From Cristatella mucedo (taxonomy: Eukaryota; Bryozoa; Phylactolaemata; Cristatellidae): a stretch of DNA of 64,000 bases. Position 1 is the stretch's first letter. Each line of letters starts with the position of its first letter. Below the pieces are notes generated by a model. It worked only from the letters and a program-made list of their open reading frames with translations. It ran no database searches and was not told where the DNA came from. The position numbers were made by a program, and so were the translations under genes. Location of the stretch: contig WPIO01000034.1 in NCBI GenBank assembly GCA_009760855.2, positions 3,467,501-3,531,500 of the forward strand, written 5' to 3'. Positions 63,950 through 64,000 of this stretch are shown one piece after another.

Positions 63950-64000
63950 TTTAATAGTAACAATAGCCATAAAATATTTACACAGCGCCCTCGAAGAGTA
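63950..64000 (-). mobile_element. LINE-A or SINE-A tail, cut by window end
   Basis: ATTTACACAGCGCCCTCGAA then GAGTA is the start of the shared LINE-A/SINE-A tail on the minus strand. Confidence 0.6.

Overview
This is a eukaryotic, animal-type window. Protein-coding sequence is in short exons with consensus splice sites inside long introns. The rest is mostly retrotransposon fragments, tRNA-derived SINEs and very abundant GA/CT, CA/GT, TA and poly-G/C simple repeats. I see no bacterial operon, rRNA, CRISPR array or free-standing tRNA gene. The gene families and the CR1/L2-like LINE debris with ATT-repeat tails fit a bilaterian invertebrate, but the sequence does not let me name the species.

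The main gene is a complete glypican (GPI-anchored heparan-sulfate proteoglycan core protein) on the + strand, in eight coding exons: 29223-29406, 41074-41238, 43729-44132, 44370-44598, 53880-54016, 55518-55825, 57061-57236 and 57778-58304. All phases fit and the joined length is 2130 nt (709 aa plus stop). It has a signal peptide, 14 cysteines in glypican spacing, the helical-domain RALVVARTFMQGLAV block, a furin-type RGKR site, Ser-Gly clusters in acidic context and a GPI-type C-terminal tail. It looks closest to the GPC1/2/4/6 (dally-like) branch. The first exon lies in a CpG-rich region (about 27.0-29.96 kb). Intron 2 has a GC-AG boundary.

At the left edge are two exons (1880-2099 and 5088-5374, + strand) that splice in phase. 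They encode an acidic Ser-Gly segment and then a Thr/Ala/Gln-rich stretch ending in a GPI-type hydrophobic tail. I read this as the 3' end of a second GPI-anchored proteoglycan, possibly a GPC3/5 (dally)-type glypican. If so, the window holds a tandem same-strand pair like vertebrate GPC3-GPC4 and GPC5-GPC6. This is the most interesting hypothesis here, and it rests on only two exons.

Between the genes (about 6.5-27 kb) and inside the introns lie at least two LINE families. LINE-A has a 3' end like TCTCTGAGGGCGCTTT followed by ATT repeats. LINE-B ends near GAGATAC, and its four copies are all on the + strand. There are also two tRNA-derived SINE families; SINE-A carries a LINE-A-like 3' tail. 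A dead pogo/Tigger-like DNA transposon at about 19.68-21.49 kb is split by a LINE-B insertion. Other structures include a perfect 38-bp palindrome (9306-9343), nested hairpins (1376-1449), a 29-bp-arm hairpin inside a LINE reverse transcriptase (61627-61690), a nine-copy perfect 21-bp repeat in intron 5 and a 31-bp minisatellite of nearly 18 copies just downstream of the glypican stop codon. From 59.3 kb to the right end there is only LINE and SINE debris.
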